This document shows, one piece after another, positions 33,371 through 44,350 of a stretch of 64,000 bases of DNA; position 1 is the stretch's first letter, and the number at the start of each line of letters is the position of its first letter. The translations under genes were made by a program, and so were the position numbers. Under the pieces are notes generated by a model. The model did not search any database and had not been told where the DNA came from. It was given only the letters and a program-made list of their open reading frames with translations. The stretch covers positions 80,917,741 to 80,981,740 of the forward strand of contig CM041465.1 of the NCBI GenBank assembly GCA_023213395.1, written 5' to 3'. The stretch is from Cycas panzhihuaensis. Taxonomy: Eukaryota; Cycadophyta.

Positions 33371-35978
33371 TGTTTCCTAACTATCGGGAATGGATTTGAG
33401 ATAAGTCGACTCAGGTAAGCTCAGGTATATATTTCTCACTCCCACACTCACTTTCATTTAGTTGAGGTTGCTTAGTGTATTGTTTGACGCATGCTTGCCT
33501 ATCATTTATGTGATCGCATTGCTTTCTTGCCTGATCACGTTGCTTGTGCCTGTCGCGCACCATTCATCCTATGACGACCCACCATGGGGGCACTCCTCAG
33601 AGAGTCATACACCCCATATGGAACTCAGCTGCCCACAGCACCTCCACAACTCCCTAAACATCATTGTTGGTCACGTTCTGTTCATGACAACAATCCTGTC
33701 TCTACTTTGAATCCCTTTCTAAGTGTAATAGGACCCTCTATTGAGACTCATTTCTTTCTTTTGGCCACCTGTCAGCCACCTAGGCAGGAGTTCCTAGCCC
33801 GCCCAGCCTTAGCATACCCCACTGTTTGATCCTAGGCTCTGTTTCTGCCTTAATTTTGAGTTTCGGGCCCACACTGCTGTAAACTTTATGGTACTGCGAA
33901 GTTTGCCGTAGTACCATGATCTTTGCCGCGGTGCGACTGTTTGACTTTATTTTTTTAAACAGGCATGGTAATTCCCGCTCTTTTCACGAAACTTCCACAT
34001 GGCATTCTCACATACTCATCCTCTCCATAACCTTAAATGCTCGTTTAGGGTTAGGGAGAATATAAAACCCAAAAGGAAAGCCATTTGTCTCTCTTCTTCA
34101 TTCATTTTTTTGGCTCTACTCCAGCTCTCTCTCTAGAACTTTCATAGGATCTGCTCTTTGGCTCTAGTTCTCCTTCTACAGGATACATGCTGCGTCTTAG
34201 ACCTTGCTCCAGCAGCTCAGGCTCCCCTTTTTTGTAGGTCTACATTATGGAGGAAGAATACTTACAGCATCTTAGCAACCAAGCTCCAAGATCCTAGATT
34301 TGCATCCACGTTTGCCTCCTCTTCAACCCAGGCCTGAAAAGCCTATCTGGCATAGGCTTTTCCTCCTGATTTCTGGCAGAATCAAGCTCCTTCTTTCTGC
34401 TGCAAGGTACCCCTTCAATGGTCCATTAAGTTTCATGTTTTCTCCTTTCTTTTATGAGCATTGTTGAGTTATTCCTAGCTCCTGTCTTTGCATTCCATAG
34501 GAGCTTACCTATTGCTCCTCATTTTATAGTGCTTCCCCTCTCTTTTCCTGCAAGCTTACTCCAAGGTGGTTGTGCAAGAGGGCTACGCAAGGACAGGTGA
34601 AGGGAGAAAGGCAGGATCAGTCCCCTTGTTGGCCTTCTCCCCAAGGGTTCAACCCTTCCCCTCCTTCCTCTTTCACTTCATGCCTCCCTTGGAGTTGGAC
34701 CAGGGATATTGAGAGCTTATTTCCAGTTCTGAAACAATGTTGGTAGCCCCTTGCCACGTTGGTTTTAGACCTGCACTTGTAGGTCTTGGGCATCATATAA
34801 GCCCTCAAACCTGTCCTAGTTGGTTTGTGACCCTTAACTTATCCCAACCTGACGATTTGCTGTCCATAGCACTTCGTCTCTTAGATTTATTTGTACACCT
34901 TTCTGCTAGTTTATTTCCTCCTTGTTTGCTGTCCCATATAGCCATTACACTATGTTTTTCCCCCCTTTGAGGCTATGTGGAGGTACTTATGGGTGAGTTA
35001 GCTATTTCAAGGCTAACTTCTTCATCTTGGTCACCGTTTGGTGTTGCTTTGGTTTTAGTCTTGCTTGGAGTTTTTGGAGTAGAATGTTATATTTCTTTAA
35101 CTTGATTTATTATCAGTTTCTTGTATTCATATAGATATACTAGGCATATTTGGCAGTCCCCTCTTCCAGGAGGGACAAACTCTTGTTTTGTGCTTGATAG
35201 GTTTGCGGTAACGGAAACATGAAGGAGGCGAACTTCTTGACAGGTTAGTCTATAGTTAGTAGTATTTTCGGTTTCTTTCGTTGCTCTTTGTATTACTTTG
35301 CTTTCACATGATTGGGGAAGGTAAGGTAGCCCCTTGTCCACTCACAGCAACCATCGTCAGTTAGCCTCTTACCTGCGTGGCAAGTTCGGGTGGGCGAGCG
35401 CATAAAGAGTAGAAGATCGTAACATCCCAACCACGCTACTTTTTCCAGGTATTCCTTGTCTCTTTTTTTGTCCTTTTTTACAATGTTTCTTTTACGTATA
35501 TGTCGCATGCTAAAAACACATAGGAAATGAAAAAGGGAAAAGAACTCATCCTTGCATTTGCGCATCCTTTTTATAGTTGTTTATATCGCGTGTAGATAGG
35601 TTTTGGGTGTGAGTCACTCATTCCTCACCCCCCATCTAGCCCACACGTAGGATACCATATTTCACACATTCTCTCACAAGTTGCCTTCTCCCTCTCGTGA
35701 GAAGGCGTGATTCCTTAGAGTCCCTCTTCCTCTTCCCAGCTATCCAAGGGGTAGGAGGGCCTCTTCTTTTGGGATGACCCAAGGCCTTGCCTTACGTCAT
35801 TTTCTGAAGATTGCCCTAAGGCAATTGGGCAGCATCCGTGGGTCCCAAATCTGCGCTCTTATGCACGGATGCCCTACGTGGTGTTCCTTCTTGCTGATAA
35901 GGTCCTATTTATAGCCAACCACACCGAGTTCGTTACACCCTTCTAAGCATAGAAGACCATCTCGTAGATGCGATTCCA
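33371..35978 (+). repeat. 5' LTR of G2
   Basis: 2608 bp, pairs with 44351-46959. Richer in G+C than neighbouring elements, with an apparent promoter at 34061. Confidence 0.94.
34061..34067 (+). promoter_or_regulatory. Putative TATA box of the G2 5' LTR
   Basis: TATAAAA, about 690 bp into the LTR, conserved in the 3' LTR at 45042. The following GAAAGCC..TTTGTCTCTCTTCTTC-like pyrimidine tract (broken here) is typical of a plant transcription start and 5' leader. Confidence 0.6.
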
Positions 35979-35979
35979 C

Positions 35980-36000
35980 TGGCGACCATATTGGGGATCC
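35980..36000 (+). other. Primer binding site region of G2
   Basis: TGGCGACCATATTGGGGATC begins 1 bp after the LTR end. The TGGCGAC start is characteristic of Tat-type gypsy PBSs. I have not identified the primer tRNA. Confidence 0.6.
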
Positions 36001-36178
36001 GCTAGTAAGGGAGCTAGTCTCACTTATCTTCCTGTTGGTGCTTTTGCTTTCTAGTAATCTTCCTCATTTTCTTTTTCTATTAGGTAGCCCCCAATGTGTA
36101 CTTCATACCTTCTTTGCTTTCTTCTAACAACTTTGGCAAAGGTATTATATGCGACGTTTCTCACGTCATTTATAAGGT

Positions 36179-39100
36179 TTGCCACCTTTGTTAGAAGACC
36201 CTTCATATAACCTACTTCCATCGTCGGAATCTGATCCAATAATGGAAGGCTATCCGTTTGACTGGGCGTATCACACCTTCGCTTTGGGAACTCATGAGTT
36301 CCCCGCGTCTATTCCGGGATCCACCCTAGAGGGTGATGACCCTATCTATTATCTGGGTGACCAATATCACTCCATCGATATCCATCCTTCTACCCATATG
36401 GTAGAAGACCCATCTTCTCTTGAGGTTCATCCTTCACTTGGTGATTCTTACAAGGAGCACCCTGAGGGGTCCATGTCATTCGAGGTCTCATCAACCTCTT
36501 ATGGTCATGTGGATACCCCTCCAGCCAATGTGATTGAAGCTATTAGTGAGTGCTCTCGAGTGACTCACCTTCAATCGCGTCCTAGGTGGTTTAAAGATGT
36601 CCTGTGTGGTGGACCGTCCTCTTTATCTGCTCTTTTGCCACCTTCTTCATCCGCACCTGCCCTTCCTACTACCAGTAACCCTTTCATTCCCACGCATTCA
36701 TCCCTCTCCTTTCCTACACCTACTGTGGGGGTGAATGTTGCACCTTCCTTTCCTCGCTAGGGTCCTAGCTCTTCAGGGCCCTCCCGTGGTATGTCTTTTC
36801 GTCAGTTGGGGGTTAGCATACCCTTTCCTAGTTAGGCTAATGCACCATCCCCTAATGTGGTGCATACATTCCCTAGTAGGCCTATGGGTCCTACTAGCTC
36901 TTTAGCTGCTAGTCGTGTGGGACCCACTCCCACATATTCCCAAAACCAACCTATTGGTCCTTCCTTTTATATACCCCCAGGGTACACTTCTCAACCTTAG
37001 GGGCGGGGTAAAGGGAACCACCTCCCAGCTTATGGGGTGGACCCACTACACCCATATGGGATTGCACCACCTATGGGTGGCCCATATGGGAAAAACTCGG
37101 TTCCACACATGCTTTTTCTACCATCTAGCATGGCCTCTTTCGTTGCACCTTCACAAGGGAACCCAACTCCCTTTCAAGGCGCTTATCCTCAAGCCCCCTT
37201 CCAACAAGGGGTATTTCCTGAAGGAGGGATGGGTTTGCCACCCCCATCCGTTCCTTACTCACTACCTACTATATCATTCATTTATCCTACAATTCAGGAA
37301 AGGGCACGTCCCTTCATGGACTACAGATCAACACCATTATCTATTGAGGCATTAAGAACTAATCTGCCACCTCATCCTCCCGAAGTTCCTAAATTTGACG
37401 GAACTTCTTCACAAGACCCAACAGAACACGTGTGTAGTTTTTCTATGGCATGTATAGACTACTGGGCTTATGACCATATCTTAATGAAATTATTCCCACG
37501 ATCTTTGAAGGGTGACGCCCTTAAATAGTTTTATCGCCTCCCTGCCCACTCTATCTTTTCATTCCAGCAATTGGTGGATGAATTTATCAACTACTTCAAT
37601 TTAGCTTGTCCTTTCGAAAGTGGAATGAAATCTCTTCTTTTGCTCAAACAAGGTCACGATGAAATGAATCGTGACTTTGAGAGACGTTTCCATGACCTTC
37701 TTCACTCTACTAAGGCCAGATTGCCTGAGGGGTTAAAGAGAGATCTTTTCGTTAACGCACTTCGGCCCAAAGTACATGTGGAAGTCCTCAAAATGGGGGC
37801 AACCACGTGCGACTCTATGGTTGCGAAGTGCTTAGCGTTAAAGGCTATTGAGATCCAAGCTGAACTCAAGAGGCCTCTCAAGCCCTCACAACGTCGTGAG
37901 GCACCTCCCTCAACCAAGGAAATTAAACCTTCACAACCCACCAGGTCTACTTCTCACTCGACTGAGAAGACTTTAGACCCCCTTACTTCTGCCATATGCT
38001 CATTCGAGCGTACGATGAAGGAGCTTAAACTCCAAGCCCCTTCATTGCCAACCTCTAACAAACAAATTCAATAGGCTTCCCAAGTCACTCCTCCGAAAGG
38101 GGGTAGTACCCAACCTTCTCAAGCAAGGAATGCCGATCCTTCGCTCGAGAAGAAATGGTACTCCGTCCACGGGGAGTGCTTCCATGATGACTCGCATTGT
38201 CAGGTCCAACACCCTCGTAATGCCCTACAACATGACTCATCTCTCAGATGGGCATTGAGACCCAATCTCGATCAACCCGTCCATAAGGATTCGTTTCCCA
38301 AACATGGGGAGCATGATCGCAATACTCAGTAAAGAAACAACCGAAACCAGGGTAGATCCTCTAATTCTTGCCCTGTGCATGGTAGAGGGAAGGGTGCGCG
38401 AGATTCATCATCTTCTTCATGTTCCCCTGACCACTGCACTCCTTCACCTTCGCGATCCCGCGACAAGGGAAAGAAGGTTGTCCAATTGCTTGAGACTACT
38501 CCGTTGTATGCCTTAACCTAGTCTCAAGCTACTAAAGAGGCCACCGGTACCTCTTCATCCACATCTCACCTTGATCCTCTTCCAGAACCGCCTGTGCTTC
38601 CCAAGACTATTCTCGTATGCCCTAGCCATTATGATTTTTGAAGGGCGCTTACCCAACCTACGAAGGGTAAGCCCTTCTCTATCGTTGATAAGCTCCACAC
38701 CATCATTGCGGGGATGTCCTTGATGAATGTCTTGAGAAGGTGCCCTGAGCAACGTGCTCTTCTTCTTGAAGCTCTTGGCCAACAAGATGCTTCCATCCAT
38801 GCGGTAGGTGCTACCTCCCATGGACCACCGGTCATCTCATTTGATCCCAGAGATCTCCCATCTCCCAGTAAGCGGGAGAAGCTTTTGCATTTCCCATTCG
38901 TCATTACTATTGACACTCCTGACTTTATCATAAAGAGGACCATTGTAGATAATGGCTCCTCGGTTAATGATACACCTGCGCATATGCTCAAGGAGCTAGG
39001 CATAGTAGCTCTTAAGTCTGTCCCTTGGAAATGCCAAGGGTATGATAGGACTGAGAAGTCTCCTTTAGGGACAGTCTCCCTTTCTCTCACCTTAGGAGGA

Positions 39101-39190
39101 AAAACTATTTCTGTCAAAGTTGTTGTACTCGATATCGATGTGGAGTACAACCTCTTGTTGGGTTGACCATGGCTCAACCAAATGGGAACA
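36179..39190 (+). pseudogene. G2 gag-protease pseudogene
   Basis: The four long open pieces at 36179-36760, 37037-37528, 37571-38074 and 38714-39166 are all in one frame, separated by stop codons (for example TAG 36758, TAG 37526, TAG 38072, TGA 39164). The N-terminal part is Pro/Ser-rich (SYNLLPSSESD). The retrotrans-gag core runs from about 37390 (VPKFDGTSSQDPTEH, LKGDALK, FERRFHDLL, LKRDLFVNALRPKVHVEV), followed by an Arg/Lys-rich region at 37870-38500. Protease is at 38900-39170 with the active site as VDNGSSVNDTPAHMLKELG (D.GSS) and the terminal YNLLLG, where the TGA at 39164 replaces the Arg of the usual GRPWL motif. Gag would build the particle and the protease would mature it. The upstream start is uncertain: ATG 36242 also fits. 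Confidence 0.85.
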
Positions 39191-40480
39191 ATCTTCTCCA
39201 TGTGTTAGGGGCAACTTAAATTTGTCCATGAAGGATGAGTTAAAGTTATCGCCCGTGAGCCTATGCCATCTCACACCTCTCATCCAGCCTGCCAAGCTGT
39301 CTTCGATGGTGAAGATAGCGATCATGAGGAGGCCACCCCTTTTGTGGGACCTTTGTTTTAGCAGAATGACCTTCATTAGTCAAACCCTATGCCATGTCAT
39401 GAGCCAAACCTAGTCAGGTTTACCCCTATTAGTGTAGGTGGTTATGATTACTTAGCCATCACGGGTGATTCCGAGTTGGATAGCGAGGGTTATGAGCCCT
39501 CTCCTCGACGTATCACCCTGGTTTCATGAGCACCTAGGGGGATATCTCGATCAGATATTCCTACTCCTCTTCATTCCACACTGGCTCCCGAGCTGCTGGT
39601 CCTAAACCAACCACTTGTTTCACCTTCTCGGCCTCCCCAAGCAGTTTCATGTAGGCATTCACGTCGACGACCCACTCGTAGAGGCACTTCTTCTTCATGC
39701 TCTAGATCCTTACCTAGGACTAGAGCCACTCTTACTCAGATGCAACCTTACCATGCGATCCATAGTGTGCCAAGTCTATTGCACTCATCTAGTTCTGACC
39801 ATAGTGAGTTTACTGGTAGGCCTAACCACACCAGGCCTACCCTTCGTCACCTATCTCCTATTCTATGTGTGACTACTCCTATCCCTATATAGTCTAGGCA
39901 CACCTCTTTCTCTCTTTACGCTCTGAAATAAGCTTAAACTACCATCTTAAGTTGTTCCCATTTCTCCCAGCCATAGGCAGAATGACAACTTAGGATGGCC
40001 TCTTCTATTTCTTTCTGGTTCCTCCCGTGGAACTTGTGTTCCCATATCCTTTTGGGACTTTTATCTTCCTATTTGGGCATCCCCTAGTTAGGACGACACT
40101 CTGGAGTATTGTTACTCCCCCCTCACCTTGTATTTCCTTTGCATATCCTTCTATGTTCCCATGTGGACATGCGTGCTGCTCTATTTCCTAACCCCACATA
40201 CGCCTATCACCTCTATTGGAGGTCGTGTGTGCTCCTGTCAGGTATATAGCCATGCATGAAAGGAAATATGTGCATCTCAAACAAACATCATAATAGAACA
40301 TAACCATACATATCAACCATCAAACAACATACACACATCAATGCCATATCAAAGTGGGGTGCCAATTGCCCTGTCTATATATACATCAAAATCGTATGTC
40401 ACATCGTACATATGGGAAGTTGGTGTCCTTGTAGGGGGGTACAATCATATGACTCTATATATATGACCCCCTGGAGGCCC
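39191..40480 (+). other. G2 interior between protease and antisense gene
   Basis: Moderately C-rich and Ser/Pro/Thr-rich when translated on the plus strand, continuing the post-protease spacer to about 39890. From there to 40480 nothing coding is seen. RT would be expected here and none of its motifs is found. Confidence 0.55.
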
Positions 40481-40489
40481 GTGCTTTCC

Positions 40490-42375
40490 CCTGTCAAAAT
40501 CAAATATATGAGCACTCCATACGACTGTTGCCCTGCTCCTGGGGCACCATCTCCTGGTTAGTGTGATCCTTCTCCTGGGGACCACATCCCTTCGAGCCTC
40601 CTCTTAGGCCTTCGTGAGCTCCCTGCCTCGCTTCCCTCATCGCGGGGCCTCCTCGGGGTCGTGGCTGCTGTGTGGGAATAAGTCCTACTCTAGGTCGACC
40701 TCGATGCCATTTGGTCTACCAGCTGATCGTATCTGGCCTGGATAGGACCCCTCTCACTCTCCACTCCTTAGAGATGCTCCTCTAGGACCGATATCCAGAT
40801 CCCACTCCTCGCATCACCACCTGCTCCTCCCTGGGCCTCTAGAGTCTGCACATGACTCCGTAGGATGTCTTGCTCACTCTGAGCTGCATCCCACTCACTC
40901 CGGGCCTCATCCATCTCTCGTTGCAGCTGTCCCCTGAATGCCATGTGCTCCTAGGACTCTGCAGCCCATATGTCCCTCGCCCTCGCTAGTGGGACGAACG
41001 CTGCCATGTGGGCACCCGCTGATCTAGGTGCATCCTCCGCTTGGATGGGTGGCTGGCCCTTTGTATATACCTGAGGGAACATCTCCCTCACCATGGCCTT
41101 AACCAACCGTCGGATCTTTGCGATACCTGCAAACCCACCATGTCATATGTCAGTACATATCTGTGTGGATATCAAATCAAAACTGAACAATACAACGCAT
41201 CTGGCTATCAAACAATGAGGAAGGTCATGCCTCACCTGCTATGGCTGCTGGCTCCTCTGCCTATGTGATGGCCTCTGCTCCTGGCTCTCCACCAGCTCAT
41301 GATGCCTCCTCCTTTGCCACCTTCTCTGTGACCACCTCCACTGCTAGAGCTTGTGTCCCTCCCTTTGCTGGTGGAGCTGCCCCTCTGGGTCTCTCTATGA
41401 TCCTCAATCTCTGGGCTCGTGTCATAGGCCCCCTCATCTCCTCGACAGTCCCTTATAGAGCTGCCTCCTCCACAACTCGTGATGGACTGGCCCCATCTCC
41501 TCCATCTCCCCCATCATCATCTCCGAGGGTAGCCCTTACCACTCCTACCTCCTCATCACTATCCCATCTCGTGGCTCGATAGGGATCCGAGGTGTAGTAA
41601 GTCATAGTAAGGAGATCTAGCGATGTGGCATCCACAGACCTCCTGATGTGTGCCTGGTCCTCTACTCCCCTGAACTGGGTCTACCATCTATGCACCATGG
41701 GTGCCCACTCTGATATGGGGTGTGGTCCCCCTGATGGTGCCACTGCTACCAAATGATCAAAGAACTAGCATTGCAATAGTGTGTTGTATGATAATCCACC
41801 CTGATAGCATCCAGTTGGGCGACAAGGTTTGCCACTATAAGGGTGGCCCAATCTAATCTCTCGCCGGCCTCACACTGGCACACTGCATCCATCCATCCTC
41901 CAGGGATGTCCCTATAATTCTGTTTCTGGGAAATCTAGAACATAATGCATAGGGTGATCAATTTCTTCACATGAGGAACCCTGGACATTACCATACTCTA
42001 TAGAGGCATCCCTCACCTCTCCCACCTATCCTGGCCTGTAAAGAACATGGCCATCTCCCGATGAGCCATCTCGTTGCTAGGTAATGCTCCTAGCGTGGCC
42101 GGTCTCCCTGTCGCTGGCACCCTTAGGATCTGCCGGATGTCTCTAAGTGTCACTGTGACGTCCCCCACTTAGGGTAGATGGAACACGTGTCTCTACCTAT
42201 TCCAATGCGATATTATGTCCACAAGCAGTCTCTGATTCGACATGTACTAAGGTGTCTTCATCACCTTTAGCAACCCGTATCTTCGGAGGACTCCTTTATC
42301 CTCTTTGCTCATCATCTCCAAGAAGCTCAACAGAGCCATACCAACATTCTTGTGGTTCTCTACCGTGGTCACTAC
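40490..42375 (-). pseudogene. Antisense plant-mobile-domain (PMD) pseudogene within G2
   Basis: Minus-strand translation from about 42375 gives KGVLRRYGLLKV, YMSNQRLLVDIISHW, HVFHLP and GDVTVTLRDIRQILRVPATG. These match the N-terminal signature of the plant mobile domain (aminotransferase-like, PF10536; related to MAIN/MAIL proteins). An acidic stretch follows (RWDSDEEVGVVRA, about 41540-41600), then EEPAAIAG. A predicted GT-AG intron at 41127-41235 (CAG|GTGAGG ... TTGCAG|GT) joins in phase to IAKIRRLVKAMVREMF. The C-terminal part is a coiled coil (GQLQREMDEARSEWDAAQSE, about 40880-40930) with a basic tail. Another acceptor, TTTTTTGCAG, lies at 42376, so at least one more exon lay upstream. 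Stops include TAG for the Pro-Cys region after FHLP. PMD genes are known as passengers of plant transposable elements. Their role in the element is unknown. Confidence 0.82.
41127..41235 (-). other. Predicted spliceosomal intron of the antisense PMD gene
   Basis: 109 bp with GT donor (CAG|GTGAGG) and AG acceptor (GGTTTGCAG|GT). Removing it keeps the reading frame (…AAIAG|IAKIRR…), the codon GGT being split G|GT. Confidence 0.65.
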
Positions 42376-43050
42376 CTGCAAAAAACACCATCCAAACATG
42401 TTAGTCTACAGCTAGCACTCATTCCTGGCCTCTCAAGACCCTCTCTTGGCATCATTTGGTCCAAATTTGGGACCCCTCGTAGTCCTCTTTCCTTTTTACG
42501 GGACCACGGCCTCACCACACTAAACTGCGATGCTGCGAGTTTAGGCGAGCGAGCGATCACCTCATCGAAAAGATTACGGCACCACAATCTTTGCCGCGGT
42601 GCGAACGTCACCCCCCTAAAGGGGTGGGGGGGGGGTCCAGTCCCAAAAACTAAAAATTTTTCCTCTAGGTAGGCCACAATTGGGCCCATCGGGACCAGGG
42701 CTACCTAATGCCCCGGTCCTGCCCCTCTCTGGGTCCAATTCAGACCCCCGGAGATCGTTTCTCGCCCTTATGGGGCCCAAAAAGCTACAAAAAATACTAA
42801 AATTTGAAATGCAATTTCGAGTTAGATTTGGCAATCCACTCACTGGATCTGGTCGCGCGGTCGCCATCCCGATCCCCCGATCGCTCTGACTACCTCCTCA
42901 CTCTGATCCAACAGTCGGATCTCCCATGGCATGTCCCAAAAGTTGGGTAGCGCTCCGCTGCGTAAGGGACGAGCTTTGGATTTCGTACGAGAGCTCGTGA
43001 AAATGAAATCCTTTTCATTTCATTTTTTTCTTATATAGGCGAGGCCCCCG
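42376..43050 (-). promoter_or_regulatory. Upstream region and putative promoter of the antisense gene
   Basis: On the minus strand CCTATATAAG at 43030-43039 is a good TATA box followed by A-rich leader. An ATG pair occurs near 42926-42930. No donor for the acceptor at 42376 was pinned down. The block is GC-rich and holds a copy of an LTR motif (TTTGCCGCGGTGCGA at about 42590) plus a run of G near 42620-42640. Confidence 0.45.
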
Positions 43051-43449
43051 TTGGGTACTTCTTCCTTTTTCACCCCTGAGGCAGCCTTCGAGATCGCTTT
43101 TTCGCCCTGGCCAGCATTGCCTTCTGGCCCAATTCCTATTATTGTCTCCACGGTCTCCTTTTGACCTGTTTTCTTTGGCGCATTAATGATGCCCCAAGTG
43201 GCTCATTTTTGCCGAAGCCCCTTTTGTCTCGTTTTATGTGTCACTCCTATGCATGCCCAAGTTTATACTCGTTCGACTCGTTTCACCACCCTGGATTCAT
43301 TGTCGCAGCCCTTTTTTGCTCTTGACACTCCCATAGGGAATGTCCCCTCTGGTTGGACACCCCTTTATGCTTCTTTAAGCCAGTTTGGGTGCCCCGCGGC
43401 CCCTTTTTCATCGTTTTCTTCCCCATTGGTGGGGTAGCCTTCCCTTCCT

Positions 43450-44000
43450 TTGGGTCACCTTATTGCTAGGGCTTCGTACCCCTTTACGGCCACCGTTACT
43501 ACCCACATAGAGCCCTCTCCTCACCTCTTTCATTGGTTACATTGTACTTCTTTCGGCAAAGAGGTCATCCTACTCATGGCTCTTTTCATTTTCACAGATG
43601 TTGGAAGCTGTGGCAATCTTGGCCCTTCTGCTACCGCGTGGATACTCCGTGACTCTTCCAGATATGACTATCTGCGCTATGGTATCTTCCTCCTCAAGGT
43701 GACCAATAACGAAGTCGAGTACACGGCCATTATTGAAGCCCTTACCGATGCATGGCGTTTCCATCATAGACCCATCATCCTTCTTTGCGACTCCCAAGTG
43801 GTGGTGTCTCATCTCACCCAAGTTTACTAGGTGTGGTGCCCACGCTTGAGAGCTCTGGCGTCGATCGCGAGGTTGCTATTGGCTTGCTTCCAGTCTGTCG
43901 ATGTTTTCCATATTCCCTGGGCCTGAGGCAGATAGCCTCGTCTGCCTCATCCTTGAGCGTCACCTCCCTCTTCTAAGTGACCGCCTTTAAGAGACTTGCT
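43450..44000 (+). pseudogene. Additional RNase H (aRH-like) domain of G2
   Basis: In the frame 43450-43830 the sequence reads FTDVGSCGNLGPSATAWILR, then TNNEVEYTAIIEAL and LLCDSQVVVSHL. This is the D..E..D pattern of the plant/archaeal-type RNase H that Tat lineage elements carry as a second RNase H after the one attached to RT. A TAG at 43828 interrupts it, and the continuation (FQSVDVFHIPW) gives the terminal block. The codon frame differs from gag-PR. No RT precedes it and no integrase follows before the polypurine tract. Confidence 0.75.
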
Positions 44001-44350
44001 TGGCCTACCCGTTGCCCGAGTCTCTGGCCGTCATTCTCCAAGCTTATTTGTTTAGTCTATTGGGTGCCCTCACATTACTCACTGTATTTTAGCAATGGAG
44101 GCATCCCCCTTTTTTCTTATTCCCTTCATTTCCAGGTTGACTTTCAGATGACACATAGGCAGGCCCTATGTTGTCCTTGTCTCTGTCTCCCTTGTCAACG
44201 TATTCTGCCATGACACTCGCCGACACCCTTGGTCTATATGCTGTTCATGATTTATATATATATGCATGTGCTACTAACAATTTTTTGGTTACCAGCATTC
44301 ACTATCACACCACGCTTCTAAGCGGTGAGGCTCTGCTGCCAAGGGGGCAG
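44001..44350 (+). other. G2 3' end and polypurine tract
   Basis: No integrase motifs. TGCCAAGGGGGCAG ends at the LTR, so the polypurine tract is about 44339-44348. Confidence 0.7.

Noticed and set aside
33462-33829. Two plus-strand frames in the G2 5' LTR, one recurring at 44325-44690
   Set aside because: Conserved only because the LTR is duplicated. The sequence lies before the LTR promoter and has no domain pattern.
36915-37355. 146-codon plus-strand frame in G2
   Set aside because: Overlaps the gag frame shared by 36179, 37037 and 37571 and lacks gag motifs.
38555-39376. Several long minus-strand frames over the G2 protease
   Set aside because: Antisense shadows of the gag-protease frame, which itself has the D.GSS and YNLLLG motifs.
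41241-41582. 113-codon plus-strand Ala/Ser/Pro-rich frame in G2
   Set aside because: Shadow of the antisense PMD gene, whose minus-strand reading carries the recognisable acidic region and the spliced junction.
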